From Chlorobiota bacterium (lineage in GTDB: Bacteria > Bacteroidota > Ignavibacteria > OLB7): a DNA stretch of 64,000 bases. Location: contig JAQBOZ010000037.1 in assembly GCA_028287785.1 (NCBI GenBank), forward strand, positions 16,574 through 80,573, written 5' to 3'. A program made the position numbers and the translations under genes. Positions 18,679-29,700 of this stretch are shown in pieces. The notes below the pieces were generated by a model that saw nothing but the letters and a program-made list of their open reading frames with translations, did no database searches and was not told where the DNA came from. Each line of letters opens with the position of its first letter. Within the stretch, counting starts at the first letter, position 1.

Positions 18679-19140
18679 ATGGGAACGCCATTTACAATCA
18701 GGGAGCGCGTCCGCTGGAGCGATTGCGATCCCGCGCAGATCATCTACTACGGCGCGTATATCCGTTTCTTCGAGATCGCGGAAACCGAGATGTACCGCAC
18801 GCTGGGGCTTCCGTACGCCACGGCCTTCCAGTCGCTCGGCTGCTTCCCCATTCGCGGCACCTATCACTGCGAATACCGTTTCCCCGCCCGTCTGGACGAT
18901 CTGATGGAGATCGCCATCTGGGTAAGCTACTGGGGGGAGCGATCGCTTACGATCTCCTTCCGGTTCAACCGGGTCGATGGCGGGGAGCTGCTGGCGGAGG
19001 GATACTGCAAACTGGTGACGGTTGGCCTTGCCGACAAGCGTCCCGTGCCGATCCCCGACCGGCTCCGCGAAGGGCTGCGGGCCTACACCGTGATCGACGC
19101 CCCGGCATCGGCCGATGTCGGAGAGCGCGGCGCCGTTTGA
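18679..19140 (+). CDS. Acyl-CoA thioesterase, 4HBT hotdog family
   Basis: A 153-residue single-domain hotdog protein. The segment RWSDCDPAQIIYYGAYIRFFE matches the YbgC/4HBT pattern DxDxxxxxYxxxY with the catalytic Asp, followed by the long helix and strands HCEYRFPARLDDLMEI and LTISFRFNR. Such enzymes hydrolyse short or aromatic acyl-CoA esters. ATG 18679 fits the domain start; there is an in-frame extension upstream with no family similarity. Follows the membrane protein gene by 92 bp on the same strand. Confidence 0.85.
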   Translation: MGTPFTIRERVRWSDCDPAQIIYYGAYIRFFEIAETEMYRTLGLPYATAFQSLGCFPIRGTYHCEYRFPARLDDLMEIAIWVSYWGERSLTISFRFNRVDGGELLAEGYCKLVTVGLADKRPVPIPDRLREGLRAYTVIDAPASADVGERGAV

Positions 19141-19263
19141 ACGGATCGCCATTTCCTGCTACCTTCGCGGGCATATGAACGGCGATGGTGGTCCCTCCAT
19201 GTTCTCCTGTCACCGGACGGCAGCCGTCCGGCCTCTTCATCCTTTTTGTAGCACAGTATCCCG

Positions 19264-20301
19264 ATGATTCGGAATCCCCTTGCGGTCTCGCACCGTGGTG
19301 GCCGTATCGATGCGTTGCATTACGGCTCGATCGTGGTTACCACTTCCTCCGGCGACATCCTCTACTCGGTCAACGACCCTCACTTCCCCACCTATCTCCG
19401 TTCGTCGATCAAGATGATCCAGGCGATTCCCGTGGTGACGAGCGGCGCCGCCGACCGGTTCGGGTTTACCGACGCGGAGCTCTCCATCTGCTGCGCCAGC
19501 CATGTGGGTGCTGACTATCATGTGGCGACCGTGAGCGGGATACTTGAGAAGATCGGCCTGGGGGAGCCGTCGCTGGGCTGCGGCGCCCACGAGCCCGATA
19601 ATCGCGCCGAGCGGAAGCGCCTGATCTGCTCCGACACACCACCATCGCAGCTTCACAACAACTGCTCCGGCAAACATGCCGGCATGCTGGCGGCATGCAT
19701 CGCGATGGGATGGCCGGTGGAAAGTTATCTGGAGATCGATCATCCCCTCCAAGGGATGATCCTCGACCTGATGTCGGAATATTCGGGCATCGCGCGGGAG
19801 AATATCGGCATCGGGATCGATGGCTGCTCGCTGCCGAACTTCTATATGCCGATCTCCGGCGCCGCCAGGCTGATCGCGCGCTTCATGGAGAACTCCGCCG
19901 ATCCCGCCTCCCCCGACAGCCGGATTCTGAAGGCAGTCGTGGCGCGACCGGAGATGATCAACGAGAATGGAGGTTTCGATACCGAGTTGATCAGGGCGAT
20001 GAAGGGGCGGGCGATTGCGAAGCGCGGGGCGATGGCGATGTACCTGGTGGGAGTCCGGAGCCAGCAGCACGGGCCGATCGGGATCGCGATCAAGCTGGAG
20101 GATGGGAACATGACGCCGATGCCGGTGGTGATGATGCAGGTGCTGGAATCGATCGGCGTCCTTTCGCCGGATGAGATTCAGGAGCTGGATGTCTTCCGCA
20201 GCCTCCATCTGAAGAACTGGCGCGGCATCGATGTCGGAGAAGTCGGCGCTGATTTCGAGCTGTCGTCGTCAGTATCAGCACCGTCGTTGGGGGACGTGTA
20301 A
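19264..20301 (+). CDS. Type II-like L-asparaginase (AnsII family)
   Basis: A 345-residue protein of the asparaginase II family (PF06089), unrelated to classical EcAII. Family hallmarks: SGDILYSVNDPHFPTYLRSS near residue 35, LSICCASHVGADYH, LHNNCSGKHAGMLA, GIDGCSLPNFYMP and the late NENGGFDTELI. Converts asparagine to aspartate and ammonia; probably cytoplasmic since no signal peptide is seen. Length is normal. A GTTTGAAAC palindrome array begins at its very 3' end. Confidence 0.88.
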   Translation: MIRNPLAVSHRGGRIDALHYGSIVVTTSSGDILYSVNDPHFPTYLRSSIKMIQAIPVVTSGAADRFGFTDAELSICCASHVGADYHVATVSGILEKIGLGEPSLGCGAHEPDNRAERKRLICSDTPPSQLHNNCSGKHAGMLAACIAMGWPVESYLEIDHPLQGMILDLMSEYSGIARENIGIGIDGCSLPNFYMPISGAARLIARFMENSADPASPDSRILKAVVARPEMINENGGFDTELIRAMKGRAIAKRGAMAMYLVGVRSQQHGPIGIAIKLEDGNMTPMPVVMMQVLESIGVLSPDEIQELDVFRSLHLKNWRGIDVGEVGADFELSSSVSAPSLGDV

Positions 20302-20356
20302 GGGGATATGTCGGGGGACGTTTGAAACGTCCCCTTACAACGTCCCCCGACATATC
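20289..20356. repeat. Dispersed GTTTGAAAC palindrome, copy 3 (nested)
   Basis: An inner palindrome (20314-20334, GGGGACGTTT-G-AAACGTCCCC) lies inside an 18-bp outer stem (20305-20322 with 20339-20356). The left segment 20289-20305 can also pair with 20331-20348 with one bulge, so three mutually exclusive foldings are possible. It sits between convergent genes and overlaps the asparaginase stop. Confidence 0.75.
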
Positions 20357-20370
20357 GTCTCGTCATATCG

Positions 20371-20778
20371 TCAGTTGTTGCTTGCCCCCTCCTGAATCCA
20401 GACCGCGATGCCATGCACCTGATTGGCGTTGACGACATTCACGAGAGGATAGGAATGCGGCAGCCGGCCGGCGACGATCTGCCAGAGAACGCTGCTGGCG
20501 GAGTCGCCCGGACGGACAAGCCCCGGGCTTCTGAAAAGATCTATATAGGAAGTAAGCTGCAGGTCCCCCGCCGCGTCGGCGGAGTTGTGGCAGCCGCCGT
20601 ACGTGCAGCCCAGGTCGAAGAGCGGAAGCACATGCCTTCCGAAGCTGACGCTGGAGCCTGGGAAGACGACCTGCTGCGGCTGCGTTACGGTATCCTGGCC
20701 CGAGCAGGAAACCATGATTCCCGTTGCCAGCATCACTCCGAGCAGCGGCAGATAGAGGCGGGAGACTATCTTCATCAT
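20371..20778 (-). CDS. Small lipoprotein with cytochrome c-like CX4CH motif
   Basis: A 135-residue predicted lipoprotein: signal MMKIVSRLYLPLLGVMLATG with the lipobox IMVSC, then a domain resembling the planctomycete cytochrome-c-like PSC1 domain: FDLGCTYGGCHNSADAAGDL, an LxLxSYxxL stretch, VRPGDSASSVLWQIV and a final IAVWIQEGASNN. The would-be haem site is C-TYGG-C-H, i.e. CX4CH rather than CX2CH. Whether haem is bound is open. Lies alone on the minus strand, convergent with the asparaginase gene. Confidence 0.7.
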   Translation of the reverse strand: MMKIVSRLYLPLLGVMLATGIMVSCSGQDTVTQPQQVVFPGSSVSFGRHVLPLFDLGCTYGGCHNSADAAGDLQLTSYIDLFRSPGLVRPGDSASSVLWQIVAGRLPHSYPLVNVVNANQVHGIAVWIQEGASNN

Positions 20779-20835
20779 ATCGTTAGAGCCCTTAACACTT
20801 CATGTCGGCGTTCCGGTTGAGACGCGGGAGTGCGC

Positions 20836-21642
20836 TCAATAACTTTCGCTCTCGTTCGGGAATGCCCCGTCGCGGATATCCTGAACGTACCGCTTCACCG
20901 CCTCGGTGGTCCGCTCGGCGAACGTCTCATAGCGTCGCACGAAGCGCGGGTTGAAGTCCAGCGTCAGCCCCAGCATGTCGGAGTAGACCAGGATCTGCCC
21001 GTCGCAGTGGGGGCCGGCGCCGATGCCGATGGTGGGGATCGTAAGCCGTTCGGTGATCTGGCGCGCAAGATCGGCCGGCACCTTCTCCAGCACAATGCCG
21101 AACGCCCCCGCCTCCTCCAGCGCCACGGCGTCGGTGATGATCTTCGCGGCCTCCTCCGGGTTGGTTCCCCTGGGCCTGTAGCCGCCGTACTGATGGATCG
21201 ACTGCGGCTGAAGCCCAAGATGACCCATCACCGGGATTCCGGCGGCGGTCATTCTGCGTACCCCCTCCGCCTGTTCAATGCCCCCCTCCAGCTTCACGGC
21301 GCTTGCGTCGGTTTCCTTCATGATCCGGCCGGCGTTCCTGAACGCCTCATCGGCGCGGACCTGGTAGGTCATGAAGGGCATATCGGCCACCACCATCGCC
21401 CGCTCCACGCCGCGCGTGACGGCAAGCGTATGATAGATGATCTCGTCCAGCGTCACCGGAAGCGTCGTCGATCTCCCCTGCACCACATTCGCCACCGAAT
21501 CCCCCACCAGGATCACATCGATCCGCGCGCTGTCGAACAGCCGGGCCATCGTGGCGTCGTATGCGGTCAGCGCTGAAATGCGGATGCCGAGGCGCTTCAT
21601 CTCCTGAAGGCTCCGCGTGGTAACTCGTTTGATCTCGCTCAT
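20836..21642 (-). CDS. panB: 3-methyl-2-oxobutanoate hydroxymethyltransferase
   Basis: A 268-residue PanB, first committed step of pantothenate/CoA synthesis: adds a hydroxymethyl group from 5,10-methylene-THF to 2-oxoisovalerate. Motifs: ISALTAYDATMARLFD at the start, GDSVANVVQGRSTTLPVTLDE with the Mg2+-binding Asp, VKLEGG, GHLGLQPQSIHQYGGY, and GIGAGPHCDGQILVYSDMLG. Full length. Other pan genes are not in the window. A lipM-like gene follows upstream, 19 bp away on the same strand. Confidence 0.96.
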   Translation of the reverse strand: MSEIKRVTTRSLQEMKRLGIRISALTAYDATMARLFDSARIDVILVGDSVANVVQGRSTTLPVTLDEIIYHTLAVTRGVERAMVVADMPFMTYQVRADEAFRNAGRIMKETDASAVKLEGGIEQAEGVRRMTAAGIPVMGHLGLQPQSIHQYGGYRPRGTNPEEAAKIITDAVALEEAGAFGIVLEKVPADLARQITERLTIPTIGIGAGPHCDGQILVYSDMLGLTLDFNPRFVRRYETFAERTTEAVKRYVQDIRDGAFPNESESY

Positions 21643-21661
21643 GCTCGATGTTCCGGATTGC

Positions 21662-22480
21662 TCAGTCGGCCCGTTCGGGGACGAAGTGGCGTGAAGAGAA
21701 AGGTTCAGTGGGGAGGCCGTCGATCACTGATTCGTGGGTCGATGCGCCGGTCATCCTGGCGCCGAAGGTTTCGGCGAAGCCCCGCACAAGCATCTCCGCG
21801 ATCTCCCCGAACGGGGGAATCTCCCCGCCGATCATATCGCGAAGCGTCGCGGTTCGTTCCGCCAGCCGCGCTCGCAGAGCATCCCTGCGCGACTGCTCGA
21901 TGGCCGGGTAGAGAAGGTCGATGATCTCCAGATGGGCATCTCCCAGCAGGAGCGAGCCATGCTGAAGCAGCACGCTCCCGTACCGTCGCTGCGCCGATCC
22001 CAGGAGCTTCCGCCCGCGCCATGTCAGCTCATTCAGTGCCGACGCGCTGAAGCAGCTTGCCGACTCCTCCTGCGTGTAATGCTCCCGGAAATCCGGCTGG
22101 CTTCTGCTGAACTCCAGATCGCGCGCGCCGGTCATCTCCAGGCCGCGGCTCAGCGCCCCGGTGATTCTGGCGTATGTCTCATGGATTCCCGCGCCGTTGC
22201 TCGGCATCGCCACCGCGTAGGTGATCTCCTCGGCATGGAACACCGCACGCCCGCCTGTGGGCCGCCGCACCAGGCCGTAGCCGCGATCGCGAAGCGCCCC
22301 CTCGTCGATCCCCTCGTCGCTCTGATTATGGCCGAGCGAGAGGGTGTACGGGCTCCAGGAGTAGAGCCTCAGCCTCGGGATGCCGTCCCCGCCGCACGCC
22401 CCCGCCATCGCCTCATCCCGGCGCATGTTCTCCGTGCCGCTCAATCCCGGCTCGATGTTATACATCCACTGTGTGTTCAC
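21662..22480 (-). CDS. Octanoyltransferase / lipoate-protein ligase family, LipM-like
   Basis: A 272-residue BPL/LplA/LipB-family protein from a GTG start (22480). It has RRPTGGRAVFHAEEITYAV, the substrate loop, and SCFSASALNELTWRGRKLLG followed by SAQRRYGSVLLQHGSLLL. The Cys in SCFSxSxxNEL aligns with the acyl-thioester Cys of LipM, and the Lys of GRKLLGSAQ is conserved, so transfer of octanoyl from ACP to GcvH or E2 is more likely than salvage ligation. No LipA is nearby. The distinction from LplA is by motif only. Confidence 0.8.
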   Translation of the reverse strand: MNTQWMYNIEPGLSGTENMRRDEAMAGACGGDGIPRLRLYSWSPYTLSLGHNQSDEGIDEGALRDRGYGLVRRPTGGRAVFHAEEITYAVAMPSNGAGIHETYARITGALSRGLEMTGARDLEFSRSQPDFREHYTQEESASCFSASALNELTWRGRKLLGSAQRRYGSVLLQHGSLLLGDAHLEIIDLLYPAIEQSRRDALRARLAERTATLRDMIGGEIPPFGEIAEMLVRGFAETFGARMTGASTHESVIDGLPTEPFSSRHFVPERAD

Positions 22481-22567
22481 GTCGTGAAGTTACCGCGATT
22501 GATGGAAGAATGGCAAAAGACCGCGCCGGAGGAGCCGGGGCCGGGCATGGGGTGCCGGAGCGTCTGT

Positions 22568-23659
22568 TTACGATTGCCTGATGATCCGCCTGCCGTCGCC
22601 GTCGAAGAAGTGGGCGCGGTCGGATGCGACGCGGAGAAAGATGGTATCGCTGTACCGGAGCGGATGATCGGGATGAATGGAGGCGACCCCGAGCCCCTTT
22701 TCGGTCGGGAAGTGGACGAATGTCTGATTGCCGAGCGTTTCGACGATCTGCACCACCGAGGGGAAGCCGAGCGGATCGGATTCGCTGGTGATAAGGAGAT
22801 GTTCCGGCCGGATGCCGATGGCAGTGGCGCGGTCCATCTCCGCCGGTATCCCCTCCAGGGGAAGCCTGACCCCGCCCGGCCCGTTTTCGACGAAGGCCAC
22901 GCCGTCGGCGGAGCGCCGGAGCGCGCCGTCCAGGATATTCATTCCCGGCGTTCCGATAAAGCCTGCCACGAACCTGTTGACGGGGGCATTGTAGAGATCG
23001 AGCGGCGGGGCTATCTGCTGCACCTCTCCGCCGTTCATCACCACGATTCTATCTGCCATGGTCATCGCCTCCACCTGATCGTGCGTGACGTAGATCGATG
23101 TGGCGAACAGCTCGTGATGGAGCTTCTGAAGCTCCGCCCTGGTCTGCGTTCTGAGCTTCGCGTCCAGGTTCGACAGGGGTTCGTCGAACAGGAAGAGCTT
23201 GGGGTTGCGGACGATGGCGCGCCCCAGTGCAACGCGCTGGCGCTGGCCGCCGGAGAGGGCCTTCGGCTTTCGGTCCAGCAGCGGCTCAAGCTCCAGAAGC
23301 CGGGCCACATCGGTTATCCGTCTGCGAAGCTCTTCTTTCTCCGTCTTCCGCATTTTGAGGGCGAACTCCAGGTTCTCCCGGACGGTCATATGGGGATAGA
23401 GCGCATAATTCTGGAAGACCATCGCGATATCCCGATCCTTTGGATGGACATCGTTGACCACCCGATCGCCGATGCTGATCTCCCCCTCGCTGATCGTTTC
23501 CAGCCCCGCGATCATCCTGAGCGTTGTCGATTTGCCGCAGCCGGAGGGGCCGACGATGACGAGGAATTCCCCGTCCGGAAGATCGAACGAGACATCGCGA
23601 ACGGCGACGGTGCCGTCGTCGTAGCGTTTGGTGACGTTATGAAGGGAGACATTTGCCAT
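22568..23659 (-). CDS. ABC sugar-type import ATPase (UgpC/MalK-like, orphan)
   Basis: A 363-residue ATPase: Walker [12 protein letters not shown]-loop [12 protein letters not shown], signature [14 protein letters not shown], Walker [17 protein letters not shown]-loop VTHDQVEA. The C-terminal ~120 residues form the OB/TOBE domain (GIRPEHLLI) found in ATPases of carbohydrate and glycerol-3-phosphate importers. The ATG at 23659 is the family start. No permease or binding-protein gene is nearby, so it probably serves permeases encoded elsewhere, as MsmX-type multitask ATPases do. Confidence 0.93.
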   Translation of the reverse strand: MANVSLHNVTKRYDDGTVAVRDVSFDLPDGEFLVIVGPSGCGKSTTLRMIAGLETISEGEISIGDRVVNDVHPKDRDIAMVFQNYALYPHMTVRENLEFALKMRKTEKEELRRRITDVARLLELEPLLDRKPKALSGGQRQRVALGRAIVRNPKLFLFDEPLSNLDAKLRTQTRAELQKLHHELFATSIYVTHDQVEAMTMADRIVVMNGGEVQQIAPPLDLYNAPVNRFVAGFIGTPGMNILDGALRRSADGVAFVENGPGGVRLPLEGIPAEMDRATAIGIRPEHLLITSESDPLGFPSVVQIVETLGNQTFVHFPTEKGLGVASIHPDHPLRYSDTIFLRVASDRAHFFDGDGRRIIRQS

Positions 23660-23819
23660 GCGGGCAATATAGCGAGGAGTTTCGGGGCGGTTCAAATGGT
23701 GAGTGGCGCGGAGGCGGCTGAAACATGCCGGAGATGCGCCGGAATCCGGGGCGAGGACGTTGTCCGTCCAATCGCCCCGGATGGGCTGCAATGTGTTCGA
23801 GGTCCCCCGCCTGGGCGGG

Positions 23820-24431
23820 TCAGTTCATGAACAGATACGGCTCCCATTCCCGCTCCACCGTCCCCACCACGTTCTGAATGAACGTCACGTGATTGGGGCG
23901 GAACGGTTTTACGCGGAGCTTCATGTTCGCTTCATCCGGCGTCCGGCTCCCCTTGCGGTTGTTGCATCGGACGCATGCGCAGACCAGATTTTCCCATGTA
24001 TCGCCGCCGCTGCGCGATTTCGGGATGATATGATCCACCGTCAGCGGCGGGGTAGTCTTGCCGCAGTAGACGCAGCGGTGACTATCGCGTCGCAGGATAT
24101 TCTTTCTCGTCAGCTCGACCTTCTTGTATGGCATGTGGATGTACAGGGACAGCCGGACCACACTTGGATAGGGATAGGCGCTCCGCACGGTGCGGATGGC
24201 CCGGTTCGGACGCGACGCAACCATCTCCGCCTTGCCAAGCCAGAGAAGCACGATCGCCTTCTGGACATTGCAGACGCACAGCGGCTCGTAATTCTGATTG
24301 AGGATCAGGACCTTGCCGCTGAGCGTCGGGCTACTAGCCCCGGCAGGGGCGTCGTCGGGTATGGGACTGAACGTTGCGAATGGAAGCCTCCTTGCGAGCC
24401 GGATACGCCGCTCGCTGCATGCGTGGAACAA
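23820..24431 (-). CDS. HNH endonuclease family protein
   Basis: A 203-residue protein with a Zn-binding HNH motif: [20 protein letters not shown], then [19 protein letters not shown]. Two CxxC pairs and [11 protein letters not shown] are clear. The preceding ~90 residues ([35 protein letters not shown]) match the conserved N-terminal module of the chromosomal HNH proteins common in Bacteroidota and relatives; their role is not established. The first ~40 residues are less conserved and the true start may be later. Confidence 0.85.
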   Translation of the reverse strand: MFHACSERRIRLARRLPFATFSPIPDDAPAGASSPTLSGKVLILNQNYEPLCVCNVQKAIVLLWLGKAEMVASRPNRAIRTVRSAYPYPSVVRLSLYIHMPYKKVELTRKNILRRDSHRCVYCGKTTPPLTVDHIIPKSRSGGDTWENLVCACVRCNNRKGSRTPDEANMKLRVKPFRPNHVTFIQNVVGTVEREWEPYLFMN

Positions 24432-24585
24432 AAACTGAAGCTACATCATCGTCGGAGTAATGTCAAGGTCCGTGCCATCTGCCGTCATGGACAGACTGTT
24501 GAACAACATCATCCGCGGTGCCGGCCTTCACATTCGGCCACCCTGCATCCGATCGCTGCTGAACAGTCCGGCAGGTCCCGCAATG

Positions 24586-24613
24586 GGAGTGATCCCGGCG
24601 TTCCGATCACTCC
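24586..24613 (-). terminator. Hairpin overlapping the tal stop codon
   Basis: Perfect 9-bp stem (24586-24594 with 24605-24613) and 10-nt loop; the stop codon of the transaldolase gene (24607-24609) lies in the right arm. No U-run follows, so it may be a processing or pausing signal rather than a classical terminator. Confidence 0.35.
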
Positions 24614-25710
24614 GCCGCCACCAGGGCGCCGTGCTTCTCTTCGAGCTTCTGAAAGAGCGTATCGAACGATTTCTCGAACTTCGAAACCCCCTCGGCAATC
24701 AGCTTCTTCATCACCGCGTCGATATCGATGCCAACGTCCGCCAGCTTCCTCATCGCCTCCCTTGCCTCGTCCACTCCCTCCTCGATCGTCGCGCGGACCA
24801 CTGCGTGGTCCATGATCGCGGCCAGCGTTTCCGGCGGCACGGTGTTCACCGTCATGGGGCCGATCAGGTTGTCCACATAGAGCAGATCGGGATAGTTCGG
24901 GTTCTTGGATGATGTGCTGGCCCAGAGCGGCCGCTGCGGATGCGCTCCCCGCTCCGCCAGCTTCTCCCAGCGTTCGCCGCTGAAGGTTCGCTTGAATTCC
25001 TCGTAGACCAGCTTCGAGTTGGCGAGGCCGGCCTTGCCGCGAAGCGCCAGCGCGTCGGGTGTTCCGATGGCTCCCAGCATCTCATCGATCATGGTATCGA
25101 TACGGCTGACGAAGACGCTCGCCACGGAGTTGATCCCGTTGATTTCGCCGCCGTTTGCCACGCGATCCTCCAGCCCGTTCAGATATGCCCCGGCAACCGC
25201 GCGATACTGTTCGAGCGAGAACATCAGGGTGATATTGACATTGATCCCCTCGGAGATGCACTGGCGCACGGCCGGTATCCCCTCGGGGGTCGCGGGGATC
25301 TTGATCATCACATTGGGCCGGCCCACCTCCTTCCAGAGCGAGCGCGCCTCGGCGATCGTCTCCTCCGTTTTGGCGGCGAGCTTCGGGTTCACCTCGATCG
25401 AGATAAAGCCGTCGGTTCCATTGGAGTTGTCATACACCGTGCGCATCACATCGCAGGCGTTCCGGATATCGGTGATAAAGATCCGCGTGGCGATCTCCGC
25501 GATGGAAGGTCCCGCGCCGATCTCGCGAATCTGTTCATCGTAGGCGTTCCCTCCGGCAATCGCCTTCTCGAAGATCGTCGGGTTGGAGGTCATGCCTCGT
25601 AGCCCCTGGTCCACAAGCCGCTTCATTTCTCCGCTGGAGATGAAATCGCGACTGATGAAATCGTACCAGATCGACTGGCCCTGTTCGAGAAGCGCATGGA
25701 GTGGGTTCAT
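24607..25710 (-). CDS. tal: Transaldolase
   Basis: A 367-residue transaldolase of the longer (TalB/mycobacterial) subfamily, linking the pentose phosphate pathway to glycolysis. Features: LRGMTSNPTIFEKAIAGG at the start, the Schiff-base Lys region VMIKIPATPEGIPA, GINVNITLMFSLEQYRAVA, and LWASTSSKNPNYPDLLYVDNLIG. The ATG at 25710 (MNPLHALLEQGQ) is the family start; the frame remains open upstream without homology. No other pentose-phosphate genes nearby. Confidence 0.95.
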   Translation of the reverse strand: MNPLHALLEQGQSIWYDFISRDFISSGEMKRLVDQGLRGMTSNPTIFEKAIAGGNAYDEQIREIGAGPSIAEIATRIFITDIRNACDVMRTVYDNSNGTDGFISIEVNPKLAAKTEETIAEARSLWKEVGRPNVMIKIPATPEGIPAVRQCISEGINVNITLMFSLEQYRAVAGAYLNGLEDRVANGGEINGINSVASVFVSRIDTMIDEMLGAIGTPDALALRGKAGLANSKLVYEEFKRTFSGERWEKLAERGAHPQRPLWASTSSKNPNYPDLLYVDNLIGPMTVNTVPPETLAAIMDHAVVRATIEEGVDEAREAMRKLADVGIDIDAVMKKLIAEGVSKFEKSFDTLFQKLEEKHGALVAAE

Positions 25711-26764
25711 GACCGCGGTTGGATATGTTGTTGTAAAAAGAATGTTGATCGCGGGGAGGACGGCGTTTGCCGGTGATTGCCTGCGAACGGTCCCTGAGGA
25801 TGGCTCTCCTCCGGCACCCCCGAGGGAATCATCCATGACGATAACGAAAATATGGAAGGGAATCTTTCCCTCAACGAAATTATCCACATTTAGCATGGCG
25901 TGCGTCTGCGGGCGCCGATAAAGCATTTGGTGCGATGGGGGGTATTGTCTTATACTGTATGCTGTATCCGTATCTCGATACCATATCGATATCGAATATC
26001 GAATACGGAACATCTGCCATCTGCGTGCTCCCCGCGAGCATTCATATCCCCCGGATCGGCATCGATGCGCGCGCCGCGCCGTGATCACGGTTGGAATATT
26101 CGAGCCTGGCGGCACCCGCACTGGAACCTGGCGGAAGGGGCCTCCCCTGCCCCGGTGACAACAGCGCCGGCCCTCCCGCGGCCTCTATACCGGCGATCTC
26201 CCCCGAACATCCAGAACATGGGTTACGATCAACCATGCGGCCTCGATCGAGGCTGCCGGGATCGTCGTCGCTCCGCTTCACGATGGTGAAGGTTGACACA
26301 TCGGTATAGCGTGCGTCGATTTTGGTTGTGACGGCGGGATGGCGGATTCCGCCGTGAGAGCAGCCCTTTTCCGGGACGGCGATGAGGATCGGCTCGCCGA
26401 CAAAACCTGGGTAAAATGTTCGATTTTCGGCTGGATTCGCGCTGATTTGGACTTTCTTTAAAAAAAAACCGATAGCGCTAACAAAACATCATCTTGGTGT
26501 GTTAGAGGCCAGAGAGCAGGACGGGGAAGAGCGTGTTGAAGAAAAAACCTTTGCTTTTCTGATGTATTTTGGCGATTCTCGCGGTCTTGCATTCGCAATC
26601 CTCCCAGACTCGAAACGATCGAATTCACGAATGGATCTGTTGAAGATGGATATTCCCGTCTATCGGGACGGGCTTTTGACAGCTCCAGTAGGACTGACCT
26701 CAACAAGATTTCTGTATCAATACATTCCATCTAACCTTTAACTCACTTTACAGGAGTGCAGCTA
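25711..26764. other. Long intergenic region upstream of the giant surface protein
   Basis: About 1 kb between divergent genes with no convincing coding frame. It holds an AT-rich near-palindrome (25968-26008: CCGTATCTCGATA and TATCGAATACGG, one bulged base), an A-tract at about 26458-26469, and an AGGAG ribosome site at 26752-26756 for the next gene. Promoters for both flanking genes must lie here, but I cannot pin a clear -35/-10 pair. Confidence 0.6.
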
Positions 26765-29700
26765 ATGCGAAGGGTTCTTGTACTTCTATGCGCCGTTGCG
26801 TTCTCCTTGCCTGTCGCGAAATTGTTCGCGCAGGGCGAGGCGGAAAGCAAGGGTGACGACAAGGAAGTGCTTCGTCAGAGTGTTGACAGTCGCGGCTCGT
26901 TTCCGGGCGGCCCGCTGGCTAAGGCTCCACTTGCGACGGGGTACTATATTGTCGACAATGATGCTCCAGCGGTAGGTCCCCCCTGGGTCCCGACCTGGCA
27001 GTTCATCGATACGACTGGCTCCGAAGCCCAGTTCTGGCATCGCGTCGTTTCCGGTCCCAACCAGCGTAACGCCTCTTTCTGGACTCGTCCGGGAAGCAGC
27101 GGTTACGAGTATTTCCGTAACCCTAACCAGGTGTCGACGGGACCGAACAACACGATCATCACCGACTCGACCGACAACGCGTTTGCCGGACCGATCGCAA
27201 TCGGATTTCCGTTCTACTTCTACGGCCGGAAATACGACAGCTTCTATGTCTCCACCAACGGCCTGGTTGCTCTGACCAACCGTCGTTATCAGTATGATGA
27301 GTCGGGCCGCCGTGTCGATTACGAACCGGTGTTCGACGATACCCGTCCGAAGACCGGCAACCCGCTGACCGACCCGACGCCGGACGATTTCGGCTACAGC
27401 CAGGTCGCGCTTGGCGGCTCTTCGCGCACCAGCGGCATCCTCAACCCGAACAACGCGAAATTCACGACCGCCAATACCGGCCGGCCGTTGATCGCGGCGC
27501 TCTGGGATGATACCGAGCTTTCACAGTTCGATCCGATCGGGTTCCGTCCCGACGATTTCGGCAAGGTGTACTGGCGTCGCGACACGCTTGGCAACAAGCT
27601 GTTGATCTACTATGTAAATCAGACGATGATCGGCGTGAAGAACATTCCGCTGCTTCTCCGTCAGAACGGCGTTATCCAGCGTGATATCCGCGCCAACTAT
27701 CAGGTGGTGCTGGATCGTATCGACAGCACCGTCCAGATCAACTACGTGCAGTTCAGCGGTGTCTACAAGGACGCCCAGTCGCAGGTTATCAACGTTCAGT
27801 CGCAGGCGATGTATCGCGCCAACTCGACGATCGGCGTTTGCAGCTACGACGGTGAGTTCACCAACTACCTGACCGACGGCGAGCCTCCGGGCACCGGCGC
27901 GGTGTATGTCAACGGCAGCACCGCTACCCCGCACAACTCTCTCGCCATTCGCTTCAAGCAGTGGAAGAACGTCGTGCGCGTCAACAGCGTCTCATTCCAG
28001 GTTCCGAGCCGCTTCACGCCGGGACAGTATGTGGATCTGCCGGCGGGCCAGCTCGTGGACAACTACGAGATCCTTCTCGGCAACTCGCTGCTCGGCGTTA
28101 TCCGCCCGGTAGGTATCGTTCAGAACGTGAGCGACTCGATCGGACCGGTGAACAAGACCCCGCAGCCGATCCGTTTCACCGTGGTCTTCCGCATCCGCGA
28201 CCTGATCAACGTTACCAATCCTCCGGTCTACCAGCGCACGGCGGTCACCGATTCGCTCTGGTCGATCCGCGACAACACCAACTTCCCGGCAACGGCACGC
28301 AAGAATCTTGATACGATCAAATTCGATCCGTATATCACGAACGCGAACGTTCCTCGCCAGGTCGGCCGTTTCCGCGCCGAGGTTATTGCTCTGGATCAGA
28401 GCCCGGATGGCGCGAACTTCGCCCAGTCGTGGCCGTTCGATGACACCACGGGTATCCGCATGTTCGGCATCCGCCGTCTCGAGGCTCCGTTTATCGACGC
28501 TTTCTCCGAGTACGATTACTCCCCTGAGGACGGTATCATCCCGTCGGTTCAGAAGTGGGTATCGATCGGCGCCCAGGTGGTCGATGGCGATGCTCGCACG
28601 TTCAATCCTCCTCCTCCGAGAGGGACGTTTGGCACGCGCAACCTGAACTCGCCCGTGCTTCTGCTCGATCGCAAGGACAACTTCCAGAGCTTCTATCTGA
28701 ATGATGCTCCCGGAGCGCTTTGCGGTGATACGATTATCTCGTTCCCGATCAACCTGAGCCAGCTTGTCAACCGTCCGGTTCTGCTCCTTTCCTACGAGCG
28801 TTCCGGCAAGCAGGGAAGCAACGGCAACTATGATCGTGGCTTTGCCGACAACCAGCGTGTTGGTCCGGAGAACGCGGTGTACACCACGTCGAAGGATCAG
28901 CTCTATCAGGCTGCCGACAAGATGTACGTCGAGTTCGCCGAGCCCAGCCCGAACGGAATCGACAACATCGTCAACATCTTCGATATCTCGAGCTGGCGTT
29001 ATGCGCCGTTCAACGACAGGGGTGCCAGCATCAACTGGGGCACCAGCTCACCGCGCTGGGGTGTCTTCGGCGGCGGCGGTGGTTCGGGTTCCGATACCAC
29101 CGGCAAGATCATCGTTGACGAGTTCGATGCAGGTAAGGACTTTGAGTTCTATCGCGCCTTCATTCCGATCCCGGCTCGCTGGTCGAAGGTTGCTCCGGGC
29201 AACAAGACCTTCCGTTTCCGTATCCGTCTCGAAGTAAAGAGCGATCGTAACCCGGTCGGTTCGCCTTCGGATGATGATGATCAGTTCTACGTGGACAACG
29301 TGATGCTCATCGAGCCGGTCAAGCCGGAAGTTGAAGTCACCGCCGTCCGTGTCGACTGGCCGTACACGCAGGCTCCTGCCTCGCAGGCTCGCGCCATCCC
29401 GATCTCGGTGAAGGTCGGCAACAACGGCACGACCGCCGCCACCACCTTTGGTGTGGCGATGTACGTGACCCGCGATCCGAACACCCAGCCTCCGGGCCGG
29501 TACAACTACTATCGCTACAAGTCGATCATCTCGATCCCTGCCGGAAAGGACTACGTCGAGTCGTTCCCGTCATGGAATGCTCAGGAGTGTGGGTCGGATA
29601 TTACTCCGGATACCCTCAACCCGATCACGTCAACCAACTACATCATCGGCGCTCGCATCATGCCGCAGGACTTCGATTCCTACAATGCGAACGACGAGAG

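Noticed and set aside
21734..23830. 698-codon plus-strand frame over the lipM and ugpC genes
   Set aside because: Covers two well-supported genes on the other strand and lacks any family similarity.
25968..26008. AT-rich near-palindrome as a promoter or operator
   Set aside because: One bulge and no relation to a clear start; too weak to call as a regulatory site.
26499..26741. 80-codon frame just upstream of the giant gene
   Set aside because: Unlikely composition and no ribosome site; the region is better explained as a leader/promoter.
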